Assembly: GCA_009768935.1 (NCBI GenBank)
Contig: WESA01000012.1
Coordinates: forward strand, 1-54,946
Source of the DNA: Rectinema subterraneum
GTDB taxonomy: Bacteria; Spirochaetota; Spirochaetia; Treponematales; Rectinemataceae
Reading direction: 5' to 3'
Length of the DNA stretch: 54,946 bases
Shown here piece by piece: positions 34,095 to 42,686 of the stretch (position 1 is its first letter; each line of letters begins with the position of its first letter). Both the position numbers and the translations under genes were made by a program. The notes beneath the pieces were generated by a model, which searched no databases, was not told the origin of the DNA, and saw only the letters and a program-made list of their open reading frames with translations.

Positions 34095-34880
34095 ATGCAA
34101 TATGAGCGTTTCGAGGGGCGGTGGTTTCTCAAATCGAATTGGCATTTGGTCAAGAGCGGCCAATCCGACCAGATGAAAGGTGTACCGGTGCCGCTGCAAG
34201 AAGAGCCGCCCGCGCCAGAGGATTGTGTCATCTCTTTGCCGCCTCCGGATGCATTGCTCGCGCACGATGGAGGCGCCGCTGGTTCCGTTGCGAGCAACGC
34301 GCTTTCGACTGCGCTCTATCGCATGCTGGTGGGCCGCAAATCGCGCAGAAAATACTCGAAGGAGCCGCTCAGTCTTGAAGAGCTTTCGTATTTGTTGTGG
34401 GCAATCGAAGGCGTCAAGGAAAATAAGGGCAAATTTTCGTTCCGTACCACACCTTCGGGAGGAGCGCGGCATCCGCTCGATGTCTATGTCTTTGCGCATA
34501 AAATAAAAAATCTCAATGTGGGTCTGTATCGCTATCTTCCCGTGGAACATCAGCTCGTCCTCGAGCGCCAGGGAGACGACTCCGAGGCGCTGGATGAAGC
34601 GCTCAACGGCCAGTTCTGGAATGCGGCATGCATTGTCATGTGGGCAGCAGTGCCGTATCGCTCGGAGTGGCGCTATGGCAAGGCAGCGGACAAGCTGGTG
34701 GCGCTCGATGCGGGGCACTCATGCCAGAACCTGTATCTGGCCTGCGAGGCGCTTGGGCTTGGCACCTGCGCAATCGGCGCCTACGACCAGGAAAAGCTCG
34801 ATGCATACCTCGGCCTCGATGGCGAGGACATGTTTGCGCTCTACGCGGCGCCGGTTGGCAAGCTCCAGGGCGGGGCTTGA
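34095..34880 (+). CDS. SagB/ThcOx-type nitroreductase-family protein
   Basis: 261-residue FMN-dependent nitroreductase-fold protein. RKSRRKYSKEPLSLEELSYLLWA, RTTPSGGARHPLDVYVFA (FMN-phosphate region), LDAGHSCQNLYLACEALGLG and the terminal YAAPVGK match the SagB-like branch. No McbC-type cyclodehydratase or precursor peptide is next to it, so a stand-alone oxidoreductase is more likely than RiPP maturation. AGGAG precedes ATG 34095, 20 nt after glpK. Confidence 0.85.
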   Translation: MQYERFEGRWFLKSNWHLVKSGQSDQMKGVPVPLQEEPPAPEDCVISLPPPDALLAHDGGAAGSVASNALSTALYRMLVGRKSRRKYSKEPLSLEELSYLLWAIEGVKENKGKFSFRTTPSGGARHPLDVYVFAHKIKNLNVGLYRYLPVEHQLVLERQGDDSEALDEALNGQFWNAACIVMWAAVPYRSEWRYGKAADKLVALDAGHSCQNLYLACEALGLGTCAIGAYDQEKLDAYLGLDGEDMFALYAAPVGKLQGGA

Positions 34881-34957
34881 GCTGAATCCGCGCCGCCCGT
34901 TCATGGGCTGAGTGAATCGACCTGATATCTATCATATTTCTGAGGAGGGATTTTGCA

Positions 34958-35443
34958 ATGACCATCGATACGGTAAAACTTGCCTTTCCAGAAGATTGCA
35001 ACATCATCGTCGGGCAATCCCATTTTATAAAAACAGTCGAAGATGTGGCTGAAATAATGGTTTCCTCCGTCCCCGGCGTCAAGTTCGGGCTCGCGTTCAA
35101 CGAGGCCTCGGGGCCTTGCCTTGTGCGGACAGAGGGGTCAGACCCCGCCCTCATCGAAGCAGCGCAAAAAATGGCGCTGTCGGTTGGCGCGGGCCACACC
35201 TTCTATCTTGTGATCGGGCCAGGGGCATACCCCATCAATGTGCTCGACCGGATCAAAGCAAGCCCGGAAGTTTGCCGGATTTTCTGCGCTACCGCGAACC
35301 CTGTGGAAGTGGTGCGCAGCGTGACAGAGCAGGGCGCGGCAATTCTCGGTGTCGTCGATGGCTTTGCGCCCAAAGGCGTCGAGGGCGAAAGCGATAAGGC
35401 GGCACGCAAGGCAATGCTGAGGAAGTTTGGGTACAAGTTCTGA
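34958..35443 (+). CDS. adenosine-specific kinase family protein
   Basis: 161 residues of the small archaeal/bacterial adenosine-specific kinase family (PF04008). Markers: FNEASGPCLVRTEGSD, VGAGHTFYLVIG, AYPINVLDRIK, VCRIFCATANPVEVV and GVVDGFAPKGVE. GAGGAGG precedes ATG 34958. Within it, 35134-35146 reads GGGGTCAGACCCC, the core of the palindrome seen at 9468 and 40841, though the encoded TEGSD looks normal for the family. Confidence 0.88.
   Translation: MTIDTVKLAFPEDCNIIVGQSHFIKTVEDVAEIMVSSVPGVKFGLAFNEASGPCLVRTEGSDPALIEAAQKMALSVGAGHTFYLVIGPGAYPINVLDRIKASPEVCRIFCATANPVEVVRSVTEQGAAILGVVDGFAPKGVEGESDKAARKAMLRKFGYKF
35134..35146. repeat. GGGGTCAGACCCC core palindrome, copy C
   Basis: 13-bp core identical (in this orientation) to the centre of the elements at 9468-9504 and 40841-40877, but without their AT-rich arms. 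Directly upstream is GGACAGAG, an 8-nt part of the recurrent 10-mer. Confidence 0.5.
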
Positions 35444-35468
35444 GGGCGAGGCACGCGTATTTCAAAAG

Positions 35469-36380
35469 CTATCTCGCGGAGCGCGGCCTAAAAGTTCCTG
35501 TAAGGCTATCGAACGCTACTGTTGGCAGATCGAATGCCCGCCCGATCGCTCCCGAGCGGGCAACCACAAACGGCGCACCCGCAGTAAAACGGTGTTCGCG
35601 GTCGAGAACCCACAGCTCATCGGCTGTTTTCAGCGCAAGATCGACTTCGTGCGTGCAGAGCACAACTGCTCTTCCAGCCTCCTGTGCAAGCCGCTCCGCA
35701 AGCCGGAAAATTTCTATGCGCGACGGGGCATCCAGAAAAGCAGTAGGCTCATCGAGTACCAGCACAGGCGTATCCTGCGCTACTGCCCGCGCAATCTGCA
35801 CTTTTTGCTTTTCGCCATCTGAAAGGCTTACAAATGTACGCTGCGCAAAACTATTCATCCCCACGAGCGCGAGCGCTGCTGCAATTTTATGCTTGTCCTC
35901 AGAGGTAAGTCGATTCCGCGCATTGGTATAAGGGTAGCGCCCGAACGCAACAAATTCCGATACCGTGAGATAGCCGCTTTCCATGCGCTCGTTGAAGACG
36001 CAGGCGAGGAGGCTTGCCCGTTCCTCGACTGGTATCTGGGCGATATTCTTGCCAAGCAGCGAAAGCAGCCCGCCGCAGGGCGCCTGCAAACCCGCAATAG
36101 TTCTTAAAAGACTAGATTTACCCGCGCCATTGGGGCCTACGAGCGCGACAAGGTGCCCGGCGTATACTTTGAAACTGATATTCTGTGCAAGAATGTGCTT
36201 TTTTCGCCCTTGTTCCCAGCCAATAGCAAGCGATGATGCTTCGAGCGATGCGCGACCGGGCGCTTCGTTTTGCTTGAAGGTGATGCCTGCAAGCCGCGAT
36301 CCTGCCAATTGCGGCTCAACCAGCCCTCTGCTCGTTTCAGGAATGCCGGGAATATGGCGGGGTAATCGTTCGGGACTCAT
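35469..36380 (-). CDS. btuD: cobalamin ABC transporter ATPase
   Basis: 303 residues. FecE/BtuD-type ATPase: Walker A VALVGPNGAGKSSLLRTIAG, signature FVSLSDGEKQKVQIARA, Walker B VLVLDEPTAFLDAPSRIE, switch His VLCTHEVDLA. The first ~40 residues are an extra N-terminal segment. It overlaps the permease stop (ATGA). Cobalamin is inferred from the riboswitch upstream of the operon. It converges on the adenosine kinase gene with 25 nt between. Confidence 0.85.
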   Translation of the reverse strand: MSPERLPRHIPGIPETSRGLVEPQLAGSRLAGITFKQNEAPGRASLEASSLAIGWEQGRKKHILAQNISFKVYAGHLVALVGPNGAGKSSLLRTIAGLQAPCGGLLSLLGKNIAQIPVEERASLLACVFNERMESGYLTVSEFVAFGRYPYTNARNRLTSEDKHKIAAALALVGMNSFAQRTFVSLSDGEKQKVQIARAVAQDTPVLVLDEPTAFLDAPSRIEIFRLAERLAQEAGRAVVLCTHEVDLALKTADELWVLDREHRFTAGAPFVVARSGAIGRAFDLPTVAFDSLTGTFRPRSAR

Positions 36381-37474
36381 CGCGCTTCCTCTCCGATTGG
36401 TCCTTTCTCTCTTCTAAAAAACATCGAGATGATAATCGGCGAGCCGATAAGCGCAAGCAAAGGATTGATGGGAAGCACAGCTCCTTTGCCAGGAAGCGAG
36501 GACAGAATATCAGCTAGAAGCGCGAAACATATGCCGATCAGCGCAGCGCTGGGCACGAGGATTCGATGTTCCGCACTGCGCGTGAGCATTCTCGCACCAT
36601 GCGGCGCGGCGATGCCGAGAAAGGCAATCGGCCCACAAAACGCGGTCACGCTTCCAGCAAGTATCGATGCTGCAATGAGAAGCTTTGTTCGAGAGGTGCG
36701 CACCCGAATGCCGATTGTCGAAGCGAAGCGCTCGCTGATGAGGAATGCGTTCAGCGCTTTCGTCTCTCCGATGATGAGCACAAAACCGAGGGCAGCAGCG
36801 CCAGCCAAATAAGGAAGTTCGCCGGTTCGCACGCCGCCGAAAGATCCGTATGTCCATGCAAGGTAGAGCTGGACTTTTTGCGGCGAGCCGAAATACACAA
36901 GAAGCGAAACAATGCTCGAAGTCAGATACCCTACCAGCAACCCCATGATGAGCACCGTCACTACTTGCTCGAATCTTCTTGAAATAACGAGAATGACGAG
37001 CAAAACGGCGCCCGCGCCCGCGCTTGCCGCGACAACAAGCAAGGTATAGCCAAGTGCCGGCAAGTTTCCGAGAAGCGCGCCGCCAGCTACGCCAACGCCC
37101 CCCGCTCCCGCGCCAAGCGCTCCCACCGCACTCCCCGCAAACATCAATACTGCCACCCCGATCGATGCCCCTGCTCCAATACCCAAAGAATCCGGCCCCG
37201 CCAGCGGATTGCGGAAAATCGATTGCAGCACAAGGCCCGAAATCGAGAGGCTCGCGCCTGCCACAATCGCGGTCGCTAGCTTCGGAAGGCGAAATATCCG
37301 GATAATAGCTGCCCATTCGGGACTGGGCGGCTTGCCAGCCAGCGTATTCCAGACATCGACAAGTGGAATGCGAACCGAGCCGATAGAGATATCGATAAGT
37401 GCGAGAATGAGCACACAGAGGCCCAGCCAGACCAGCATAAACCAGCTGCCGCCTCTATCAAAGCGATTATTCAT
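36377..37474 (-). CDS. btuC: cobalamin ABC transporter permease
   Basis: FecCD/BtuC-family permease, 365 residues, about 9-10 membrane segments. IFRNPLAGPDSLGIGAGASIG and FCGPIAFLGIAAPHGARML are family signatures. A Gly/Ala-rich insertion (about residues 115-135, GALGAGAGGVGVAGGALLG) enlarges one loop compared with usual members. It overlaps both neighbouring genes. Confidence 0.88.
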   Translation of the reverse strand: MNNRFDRGGSWFMLVWLGLCVLILALIDISIGSVRIPLVDVWNTLAGKPPSPEWAAIIRIFRLPKLATAIVAGASLSISGLVLQSIFRNPLAGPDSLGIGAGASIGVAVLMFAGSAVGALGAGAGGVGVAGGALLGNLPALGYTLLVVAASAGAGAVLLVILVISRRFEQVVTVLIMGLLVGYLTSSIVSLLVYFGSPQKVQLYLAWTYGSFGGVRTGELPYLAGAAALGFVLIIGETKALNAFLISERFASTIGIRVRTSRTKLLIAASILAGSVTAFCGPIAFLGIAAPHGARMLTRSAEHRILVPSAALIGICFALLADILSSLPGKGAVLPINPLLALIGSPIIISMFFRREKGPIGEEAR

Positions 37475-38663
37475 TTAACTTCTTGTAGTACATAAATTTA
37501 TGACCTGGCAACAGCTCAGGATGGAATATTGCGATAAGATCCGCAAGCACGAGATTCGGGTTCATGACTGCAGATTCAAAATAATCGTTGCCGCCGCCGG
37601 GCGACATGCGCAGTTCATTTGTCCAGATCTGGCCTTTTTGGAGAACCGGTAACGCTGCAAAACGCGGGTCGAGGGCTCGGATATCGGCTATTCGATTTGC
37701 GCCGTATACCGGATTGAGCCAGATGTCGGCACGCATGGCCCGCTCGAAGACTGCCTCGATAGAGAGATTGAGTCCTCCGGTATCCTTGCTGTCCGCCCAA
37801 AGGTAATCCCCTCCTGCATCCTGAATAATCCGCGCCATAAAGCTCTGTCCCCCGGAGACAGTCCAGATTCCCCTAAAAGGTCCATTGACGAGGACTTTGG
37901 GGCGGGTCGCCGAGCCGGCGGCAAGGCTCTTGAGTGTGGTATATGCTTTTGCCAGCGCATTGACGCGTTCAAGCGCTTTTTCTTCTTTATTGAAGAAGGC
38001 AGCAATGAATACCGCCCACTGCGCTCTCGCAATCGGATCCTGCTCGTTCCAGTCGCCCAGGAGTACGACAGGAAGGCCGACTTCCTGCATTTTAGGGAAT
38101 GTGTCCCATTCATTGCCAAGGCCATAATTGAAAATGACATCCGGCTTAAGCGCAATCAGCCGTTCGATGTCGGGCATCCAGTTTTTGGAAGTTTCAATAA
38201 CCTTGCCAGCCTGAATGCGCTCCCGCAGCGCGGGACTGTACACATAGCTCGCATTATCGACACCGACGATCGCCTCGAGCTCGCCAATTCCCTCGAGAGC
38301 CGGGATATAGGTGGTTGAATACAAAACAACGCGCTGGACAGGCACCTGGATGAAAAGGTCGGCTTTGATGTCTTTAGGCGGCTGCGAGCCTCGCGGGTAG
38401 AGCACATAGGTGCGCGTTGCGTTCGCGCCAGGCCACAGGTTCGAGACTGTGAGGATTTTGTAGCCTGTGCGTTGCTCGATTGAAAAACCTGCGCGTATTT
38501 GTGAGCCCGCCGGGACGCCTGCTTGGGCAGCAATCTGGACGCTCGTTTGCGGTCCTATTTGTGCGCCAGTTTGTGAGCCGGCTTGTAGGCCACCGCTCTG
38601 GGCAAATGCACAAGTGCTTGCAATAAATAGAAATGCAAGAAAAATGCCGACAGTTCGTCGCAT
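37467..38663 (-). CDS. btuF: cobalamin ABC transporter binding protein with tetrapeptide repeat tract
   Basis: 398-residue periplasmic binding protein 2 family protein. A signal peptide (MRRTVGIFLAFLFIAS then TCAFAQ) is followed by eight xQxG-type tetrapeptides (residues 26-57) before the folded part. Core motifs: RVVLYSTTYIPALEGIGE, DIERLIALKPDVIFNYGL, FNKEEKALERVNALAKAY and IWLNPVYGANRIADIRALDP. GGGAGGAG precedes ATG 38663. A Cys in the signal region could make it a lipoprotein, but AFA|Q is an equally good signal-peptidase I site. One GGGGACAGAG copy lies in it (37843-37852). Confidence 0.85.
   Translation of the reverse strand: MRRTVGIFLAFLFIASTCAFAQSGGLQAGSQTGAQIGPQTSVQIAAQAGVPAGSQIRAGFSIEQRTGYKILTVSNLWPGANATRTYVLYPRGSQPPKDIKADLFIQVPVQRVVLYSTTYIPALEGIGELEAIVGVDNASYVYSPALRERIQAGKVIETSKNWMPDIERLIALKPDVIFNYGLGNEWDTFPKMQEVGLPVVLLGDWNEQDPIARAQWAVFIAAFFNKEEKALERVNALAKAYTTLKSLAAGSATRPKVLVNGPFRGIWTVSGGQSFMARIIQDAGGDYLWADSKDTGGLNLSIEAVFERAMRADIWLNPVYGANRIADIRALDPRFAALPVLQKGQIWTNELRMSPGGGNDYFESAVMNPNLVLADLIAIFHPELLPGHKFMYYKKLNE
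38493..38588 (-). repeat. 12-nt period coding repeat in btuF
   Basis: Encodes eight imperfect tetrapeptides (LQAG, SQTG, AQIG, PQTS, VQIA, AQAG, VPAG, SQIR) right after the signal peptide. Gln at position 2 is almost invariant. It looks like a short-unit expansion acting as a linker. Confidence 0.8.
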
Positions 38664-38696
38664 ATCCGTCTCCTCCCGCCGAAGAGTCTGGATACT

Positions 38697-38949
38697 GCCG
38701 CTCCGGGCAGGTTTCCTGGCTTGCCGGCCGACACCTGAAGGTTTTTCTTGAACCTTAGGGCGCCCCGTTCAACCTTCCTTCCCGGCTCGCGAGCATTTTG
38801 CATGCGGCGCGGTCCAGTGGATCAGGGCCTAACCCTGCGGCAAGACTTGGCTTGCCGGATTGGACGGATACCGGCTCACAGTAGCGGGGGCTGCAACGGT
38901 TTTTCACCGTATTCCCTTTTCCGCTCTTCAGCAACGCTGAAAAAGCGGC
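38697..38949 (-). promoter_or_regulatory. cobalamin riboswitch (AdoCbl class)
   Basis: On the minus strand the closing stem pairs GCCGCT (38944-38949) with AGCGGC (38697-38702). The conserved core GGGAATACGGTGAAAA, AACCGTTGCAGCC and CCCGCTACTGTGA follow in order, and the B12 box AGCCAGGAAACCTGCC is at 38706-38721. It ends 33 nt before btuF, close to the ribosome-binding site GGGAGGAG, with no T-rich terminator in between, so translational control is likelier than attenuation. It fills most of the 369-nt gap between proB and btuF. Confidence 0.95.
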
Positions 38950-38971
38950 ACCACGGAGCGCGTATGAGGAA

Positions 38972-38977
38972 ATTGTA
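38972..38977 (-). promoter_or_regulatory. -10 box of the btu leader
   Basis: TACAAT (minus strand) would start transcription near 38965, just ahead of the riboswitch closing stem. No convincing -35 is seen 16-18 nt upstream. Confidence 0.45.
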
Positions 38978-39032
38978 GCCTCTTGGCCGTGTTTTGGCTA
39001 GAACCTGCGGGCAGCTCCAAAACTGCGCCAGC

Positions 39033-40328
39033 TCATTCATCCAGAAACGCCATCTCCTCAGGCCGGGCGACGACATGCGGCGCATCGGGGCCGAGCAAGG
39101 CATCGATTTCATCGGATCGCTTTCCCATTACGGCGAGGAGCTCAGCTGACGAAAAATTGCTGATAATCTTGACGACACCGTTCACGAGCACCACAGCTCC
39201 ACGCCCGAAATCGCCTTCGACTGCGATCACGCCGCGCGGTAAAAGCGAGTTGCGTTCCCGGATAGCGGCAAGGGCTCCCTGGTCAATAGTGAGCCTGCCT
39301 CGGGGCTGGGAATTTTTGAGCCAGCGGATGCGGTTCTTGAGGGCGTGGGCGGCATCGAAAAGAGTTCCGATGGGTTCACCAGCCGCGACGCGCGCAATGA
39401 CATTGGGTTCGCGTCCATGCGCGATAACCACGCGGCAGCCAGCGTCGCGTGCGATAGCGACCGCAGCGAGTTTTGTCTTCATCCCGCCGGTGGAGAACTC
39501 CGAGCCGCGTCCCCCAGCAGCAGCGAGATGCTTTTCCGAGAGTTCGCGGACATAGGGAATTGGTTTTGCGTTCGGATTCTCGCGCGGATCGGAATCGTAG
39601 AGGGAATCCACGTCCGAGAGGATAATGAGCAATTCCGCGTCGATTTTGCTTGCGACATAGGCAGAGAGGCGGTCGTTGTCGCCGAATGCATTGCCGATTT
39701 CGGCAGTGGAAACAGAGTCGTTTTCGTTGAAGACAGGAATAACGCGACTTTCGAGCAATGTTTCCACTGTCTCGCGGAGGTTGAGGTAGCTGGCGCGGTC
39801 GTCCCATTCATCGCGGGTGACGAGGAGCTGGGCAGCAACCAGGCCGAATACGCCAAAAGCCCGCCGGTATTCTTCCATGAGTATAGGCTGGCCGATAGCA
39901 GCACATGCCTGGCGCATGCGCACTTCGGTCACGCGCTTGGTGAGCCCGAGCTCACGGGCACCCATGCCGATAGCGCCCGAGGTGACAAGAATGATCTGCT
40001 TGCCTTCCTGAACGAGGCCGGCAAATTGCTCGGCAACATGATAAATATATGCGGTATCTATATTTGTACGGCCTCCCGCTGTGGCGCTTTCTTCAGGCAA
40101 GAAGCTTTTTCCGTCCGGGCTGAATGCGCGCGTCAGGCGAGCGGGGGTGCTTGCAGGTTTTGTGATGGTGGCGGTGCCGATTTTGACGACAATTCGATTG
40201 GCTTTGGCGAGCGCGGCGCGAGCAGCTGCGGCCTCGGCGGTGGCTTCGGGGGTGGCTTTTGTCTCAACTTCAGTAGCGGCGGTCTCAGCTTTGGCCGCGG
40301 CTTCGGCGGCAAGTTCTGATAATTGCAT
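39033..40328 (-). CDS. proB: glutamate 5-kinase with PUA domain
   Basis: First step of proline synthesis: glutamate to gamma-glutamyl phosphate. The 431-residue protein is longer than usual (about 370). It has a ~38-residue Ala/Glu/Thr-rich N-terminal extension and an insertion after VVKIGTATIT (about residues 57-85). Core motifs: ILVTSGAIGMGARELGL, NENDSVSTAE, FGDNDRLSAYVASKI, LSDVDSLYDSDP and GGMKTKLAAVAIA. A C-terminal PUA domain starts near 335 (GRLTIDQGALAAI). AGGAGGAGGAG precedes the ATG. It follows proA in the same operon. Confidence 0.94.
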   Translation of the reverse strand: MQLSELAAEAAAKAETAATEVETKATPEATAEAAAARAALAKANRIVVKIGTATITKPASTPARLTRAFSPDGKSFLPEESATAGGRTNIDTAYIYHVAEQFAGLVQEGKQIILVTSGAIGMGARELGLTKRVTEVRMRQACAAIGQPILMEEYRRAFGVFGLVAAQLLVTRDEWDDRASYLNLRETVETLLESRVIPVFNENDSVSTAEIGNAFGDNDRLSAYVASKIDAELLIILSDVDSLYDSDPRENPNAKPIPYVRELSEKHLAAAGGRGSEFSTGGMKTKLAAVAIARDAGCRVVIAHGREPNVIARVAAGEPIGTLFDAAHALKNRIRWLKNSQPRGRLTIDQGALAAIRERNSLLPRGVIAVEGDFGRGAVVLVNGVVKIISNFSSAELLAVMGKRSDEIDALLGPDAPHVVARPEEMAFLDE

Positions 40329-40348
40329 GTGTGCTCCTCCTCCTGCGA

Positions 40349-41659
40349 TTATTGGGCGTGCGGGCTTTCGTCGAGGGGCAAATCCTTATGCAGAAAGCGC
40401 TTAGCGCCAGACGCATAGTCTGCGACGATGTGCCCCTGGCCTTCGAGAAGCCATTTGTACGTCAGAAGCCCCTGGAGCCCGACAGGCCCTCGCGCGTGCA
40501 ATTTGCCGGTTGCAATGCCAACTTCTGCGCCAAGCCCATAGCGGTAGCCATCGGCAAAGCGCGTGCTCGCATTATGGTAGACCGAAGCTGAGTCCACGCC
40601 CTGCATAAAGGTGCGCGCCGCGAGTGGGCTGGCGCACACGATAGTGTCGGTGTGCCCGCTGCCATATCGGTTGATGTGCGCAATCGCCTCATCGAGCGAG
40701 TCGACGATTTTAACCGCCATGCGCAGATCGAGATATTCGACTGACCAATCGTCGTCGGATTTGAGGTTGAAGGGAATATCGGGGCTAATCATGCGCGCCG
40801 TCCTCGGGCACACATCGAGCACTACCCCCGCCTGCGCAAGAAATTTAAGTAAAGGGGTCAGACCCCCAAATTTAAAATTTACCAAAAGTACTTCAGCCGC
40901 GTTGCAGGAGGCTGGATACTGTGTTTTTGAATCGATCGCAATTGCCGCGGCCATAGCCGGGTCAGCATCTTCATGCACATACACATGGCAGACGCCGTCC
41001 GCATGCCCGAGCACCGGTATGCGGCTCGTTGCCTTGATGCGGGCTACAAACTCTTTCGAACCGCGCGGCACGACCAGGTCGACATACTGGTCATACATCA
41101 ATAACTCGCCGATTTCCTCGCGGCTTTCGAGCAGTGTGAGCCAATATTGAGGGAGCCCCGCTTCTTCGCCAGCCCGGGCGATAATCGAAGCAAGAGCAAA
41201 ATTGCTCGCGCGCGCTTCACTTCCGCCTTTGAGCACGATGGCATTGCCGCTTTTTACCGCGAGCGAAGCCATCTGCACGAGCGCATCAGGGCGGCTCTCG
41301 AAAATCATCGCAATAAGCCCGATCGGACAGCTCACGCGGCGTAGGACAAGCCCGTCATCGAGGAGGCGTGCCTCGAGCACGCGACCAACTGGGTCCGGCA
41401 TTGCGAGCAAATCCCGAATGCCCGCAAGGACATCAGCCAGCTTTTTGTCGTCAAATACAAGGCGCTTGAGAAGGGGAGCCGGCAGGCCGCTTGCTTGCGC
41501 TTGCGCAAGATCTCTCTGATTAGCACGAGCAATTTCCTCTCGGGATTCTTCGAGCTTCTGCGCAATGCGCATAAGTGCGGCATTTTTGACCTCTATCCCT
41601 ACAGAGAGAAGCTGCGCCGCAGCCCGAGACGCGTGTTCAAGGCGTTCCTGCATATTCAT
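40349..41659 (-). CDS. proA: gamma-glutamyl phosphate reductase, carrying a palindrome-derived insertion
   Basis: Second step of proline synthesis: gamma-glutamyl phosphate to glutamate semialdehyde with NADPH. 436 residues. The catalytic Cys252 is in KTQYPASCNAAE; IGLIAMIFESRPD, GNAIVLKGGSEA and VYHNASTRFADGYRYGLGAE are family signatures. Just after the catalytic loop, residues 261-273 (NFKFGGLTPLLKF) are encoded by the palindromic element and replace the usual sequence. ATG 41659 has no Shine-Dalgarno; TATAGT ends 7 nt before it. A second ATG lies two codons on. Confidence 0.95.
   Translation of the reverse strand: MNMQERLEHASRAAAQLLSVGIEVKNAALMRIAQKLEESREEIARANQRDLAQAQASGLPAPLLKRLVFDDKKLADVLAGIRDLLAMPDPVGRVLEARLLDDGLVLRRVSCPIGLIAMIFESRPDALVQMASLAVKSGNAIVLKGGSEARASNFALASIIARAGEEAGLPQYWLTLLESREEIGELLMYDQYVDLVVPRGSKEFVARIKATSRIPVLGHADGVCHVYVHEDADPAMAAAIAIDSKTQYPASCNAAEVLLVNFKFGGLTPLLKFLAQAGVVLDVCPRTARMISPDIPFNLKSDDDWSVEYLDLRMAVKIVDSLDEAIAHINRYGSGHTDTIVCASPLAARTFMQGVDSASVYHNASTRFADGYRYGLGAEVGIATGKLHARGPVGLQGLLTYKWLLEGQGHIVADYASGAKRFLHKDLPLDESPHAQ
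40841..40877. repeat. palindromic element inside proA, copy B
   Basis: Matches copy A at 9468-9504 (opposite orientation) over 37 positions with about four differences, all in one arm; the core GGGGTCAGACCCC and the other AT-rich arm are identical. Here it is read through in frame as 12-13 residues of ProA. An element at a gene junction and again inside a conserved enzyme implies movement or copying. Confidence 0.8.
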
Positions 41660-41666
41660 GCAATAG

Positions 41667-41672
41667 ACTATA
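41667..41672 (-). promoter_or_regulatory. -10 box directly ahead of proA start
   Basis: TATAGT on the minus strand ends 7 nt before ATG 41659, with no Shine-Dalgarno between, consistent with a leaderless transcript. No clear -35. Confidence 0.45.
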
Positions 41673-41807
41673 TAAAAAACTCATGGTATCGACCAGAGGT
41701 CGAAACTTGCCGGATGGTTTTTTTGCCCAATATTTGATGATATTATTAATAAACTGTATATGCACGCAATTCTTTCATATTGAAAACAAGAATAAGGAGC
41801 AACCGAT

Positions 41808-42686
41808 ATGCCACAGAAAACAATCGGTTTTATTGGCCTTGGAGTGATGGGCGGCGCAATGGCTGGTCATATTCGCGCTTCGGGAGAGCGGCTACTGATT
41901 TACACCCGTACGAAAAGCAAGGCGCAGATGCTTCTCGATGCGGGCGCCGAATGGCGGGATTCTCCCAAAGAGCTTGCCCACGAATGCGATGTCATCTTCA
42001 CCATGGTGGGTTATCCCTCCGACGTCGAGGAGGTCTACTTCGGGCCTGAAGGACTTATCGAGAATGCCAGACCAGGCGCCATTCTCGTTGATGCGACGAC
42101 ATCCCGGCCGGACCTCGCCGTGCGCATCTATGAAGCAGCCAAAGCGCGCGGGCTCGGAGCACTGGACGCGCCGGTCTCCGGCGGCGACATCGGCGCGAAG
42201 AACGCCACACTCACCATCATGGTCGGCGGCGACGAAGAAGCTTTCCAGTCTGTGAAGCCGCTTCTCGAAGTCATGGGCAAAACCGTAATCCGCCAGGGAG
42301 GGCCGGGAGCAGGTCAGCACACCAAAATGGCCAACCAGATCGCTGTAGCGGGCAACCTGCTAGGGGCTGTCGAAGCCGTAACCTATGCGCGCAGCGCGGG
42401 GCTCGATCCTCGGCGCATGCTTCTCTCTATTGCAAATGGCGCGGCGCAGAGCTGGCAGCTGTCGAACAATGTGCCAAAAATGCTCGATGGCAATTTCGAT
42501 CCGGGCTTCTACATCAAGCACTTCCTCAAAGATTTGCGCATCGCGCTCGATGCGGCTCATGTGATGAAAATCGAACTTCCGATGGTGGCGCTTGCCGAGC
42601 GGCTGTTTGCGAAGCTTGTCGCAGAAGGCATGGGAGACCTGAGCACGCATGCGATTTATCTTTTGTACGAGCGCGGGCTGGTGTAA
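41808..42686 (+). CDS. 2-hydroxy-3-oxopropionate reductase / 3-hydroxyisobutyrate dehydrogenase family
   Basis: 292-residue beta-hydroxyacid dehydrogenase. Rossmann motif IGFIGLGVMGGAMAGHI, substrate motif LDAPVSGGDIGAKNATLTIM, GGPGAGQHTKMANQI with the catalytic Lys, and KDLRIALDAA near the C-terminus. It resembles GarR (tartronate semialdehyde reductase), but 3-hydroxyisobutyrate dehydrogenase or a related enzyme is possible. AAGGAG precedes the ATG. The stop codon lies inside the first unit of a 14-bp tandem repeat. Confidence 0.88.
   Translation: MPQKTIGFIGLGVMGGAMAGHIRASGERLLIYTRTKSKAQMLLDAGAEWRDSPKELAHECDVIFTMVGYPSDVEEVYFGPEGLIENARPGAILVDATTSRPDLAVRIYEAAKARGLGALDAPVSGGDIGAKNATLTIMVGGDEEAFQSVKPLLEVMGKTVIRQGGPGAGQHTKMANQIAVAGNLLGAVEAVTYARSAGLDPRRMLLSIANGAAQSWQLSNNVPKMLDGNFDPGFYIKHFLKDLRIALDAAHVMKIELPMVALAERLFAKLVAEGMGDLSTHAIYLLYERGLV

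Noticed and set aside
33477..34718. 413-codon minus-strand frame across glpK and the nitroreductase
   Set aside because: Spans two confidently assigned genes on the other strand and shows no recognisable domain.
34095..34880. RiPP (thiazole/oxazole) biosynthesis from the SagB-like gene
   Set aside because: No cyclodehydratase, precursor peptide or leader peptidase gene is next to it.
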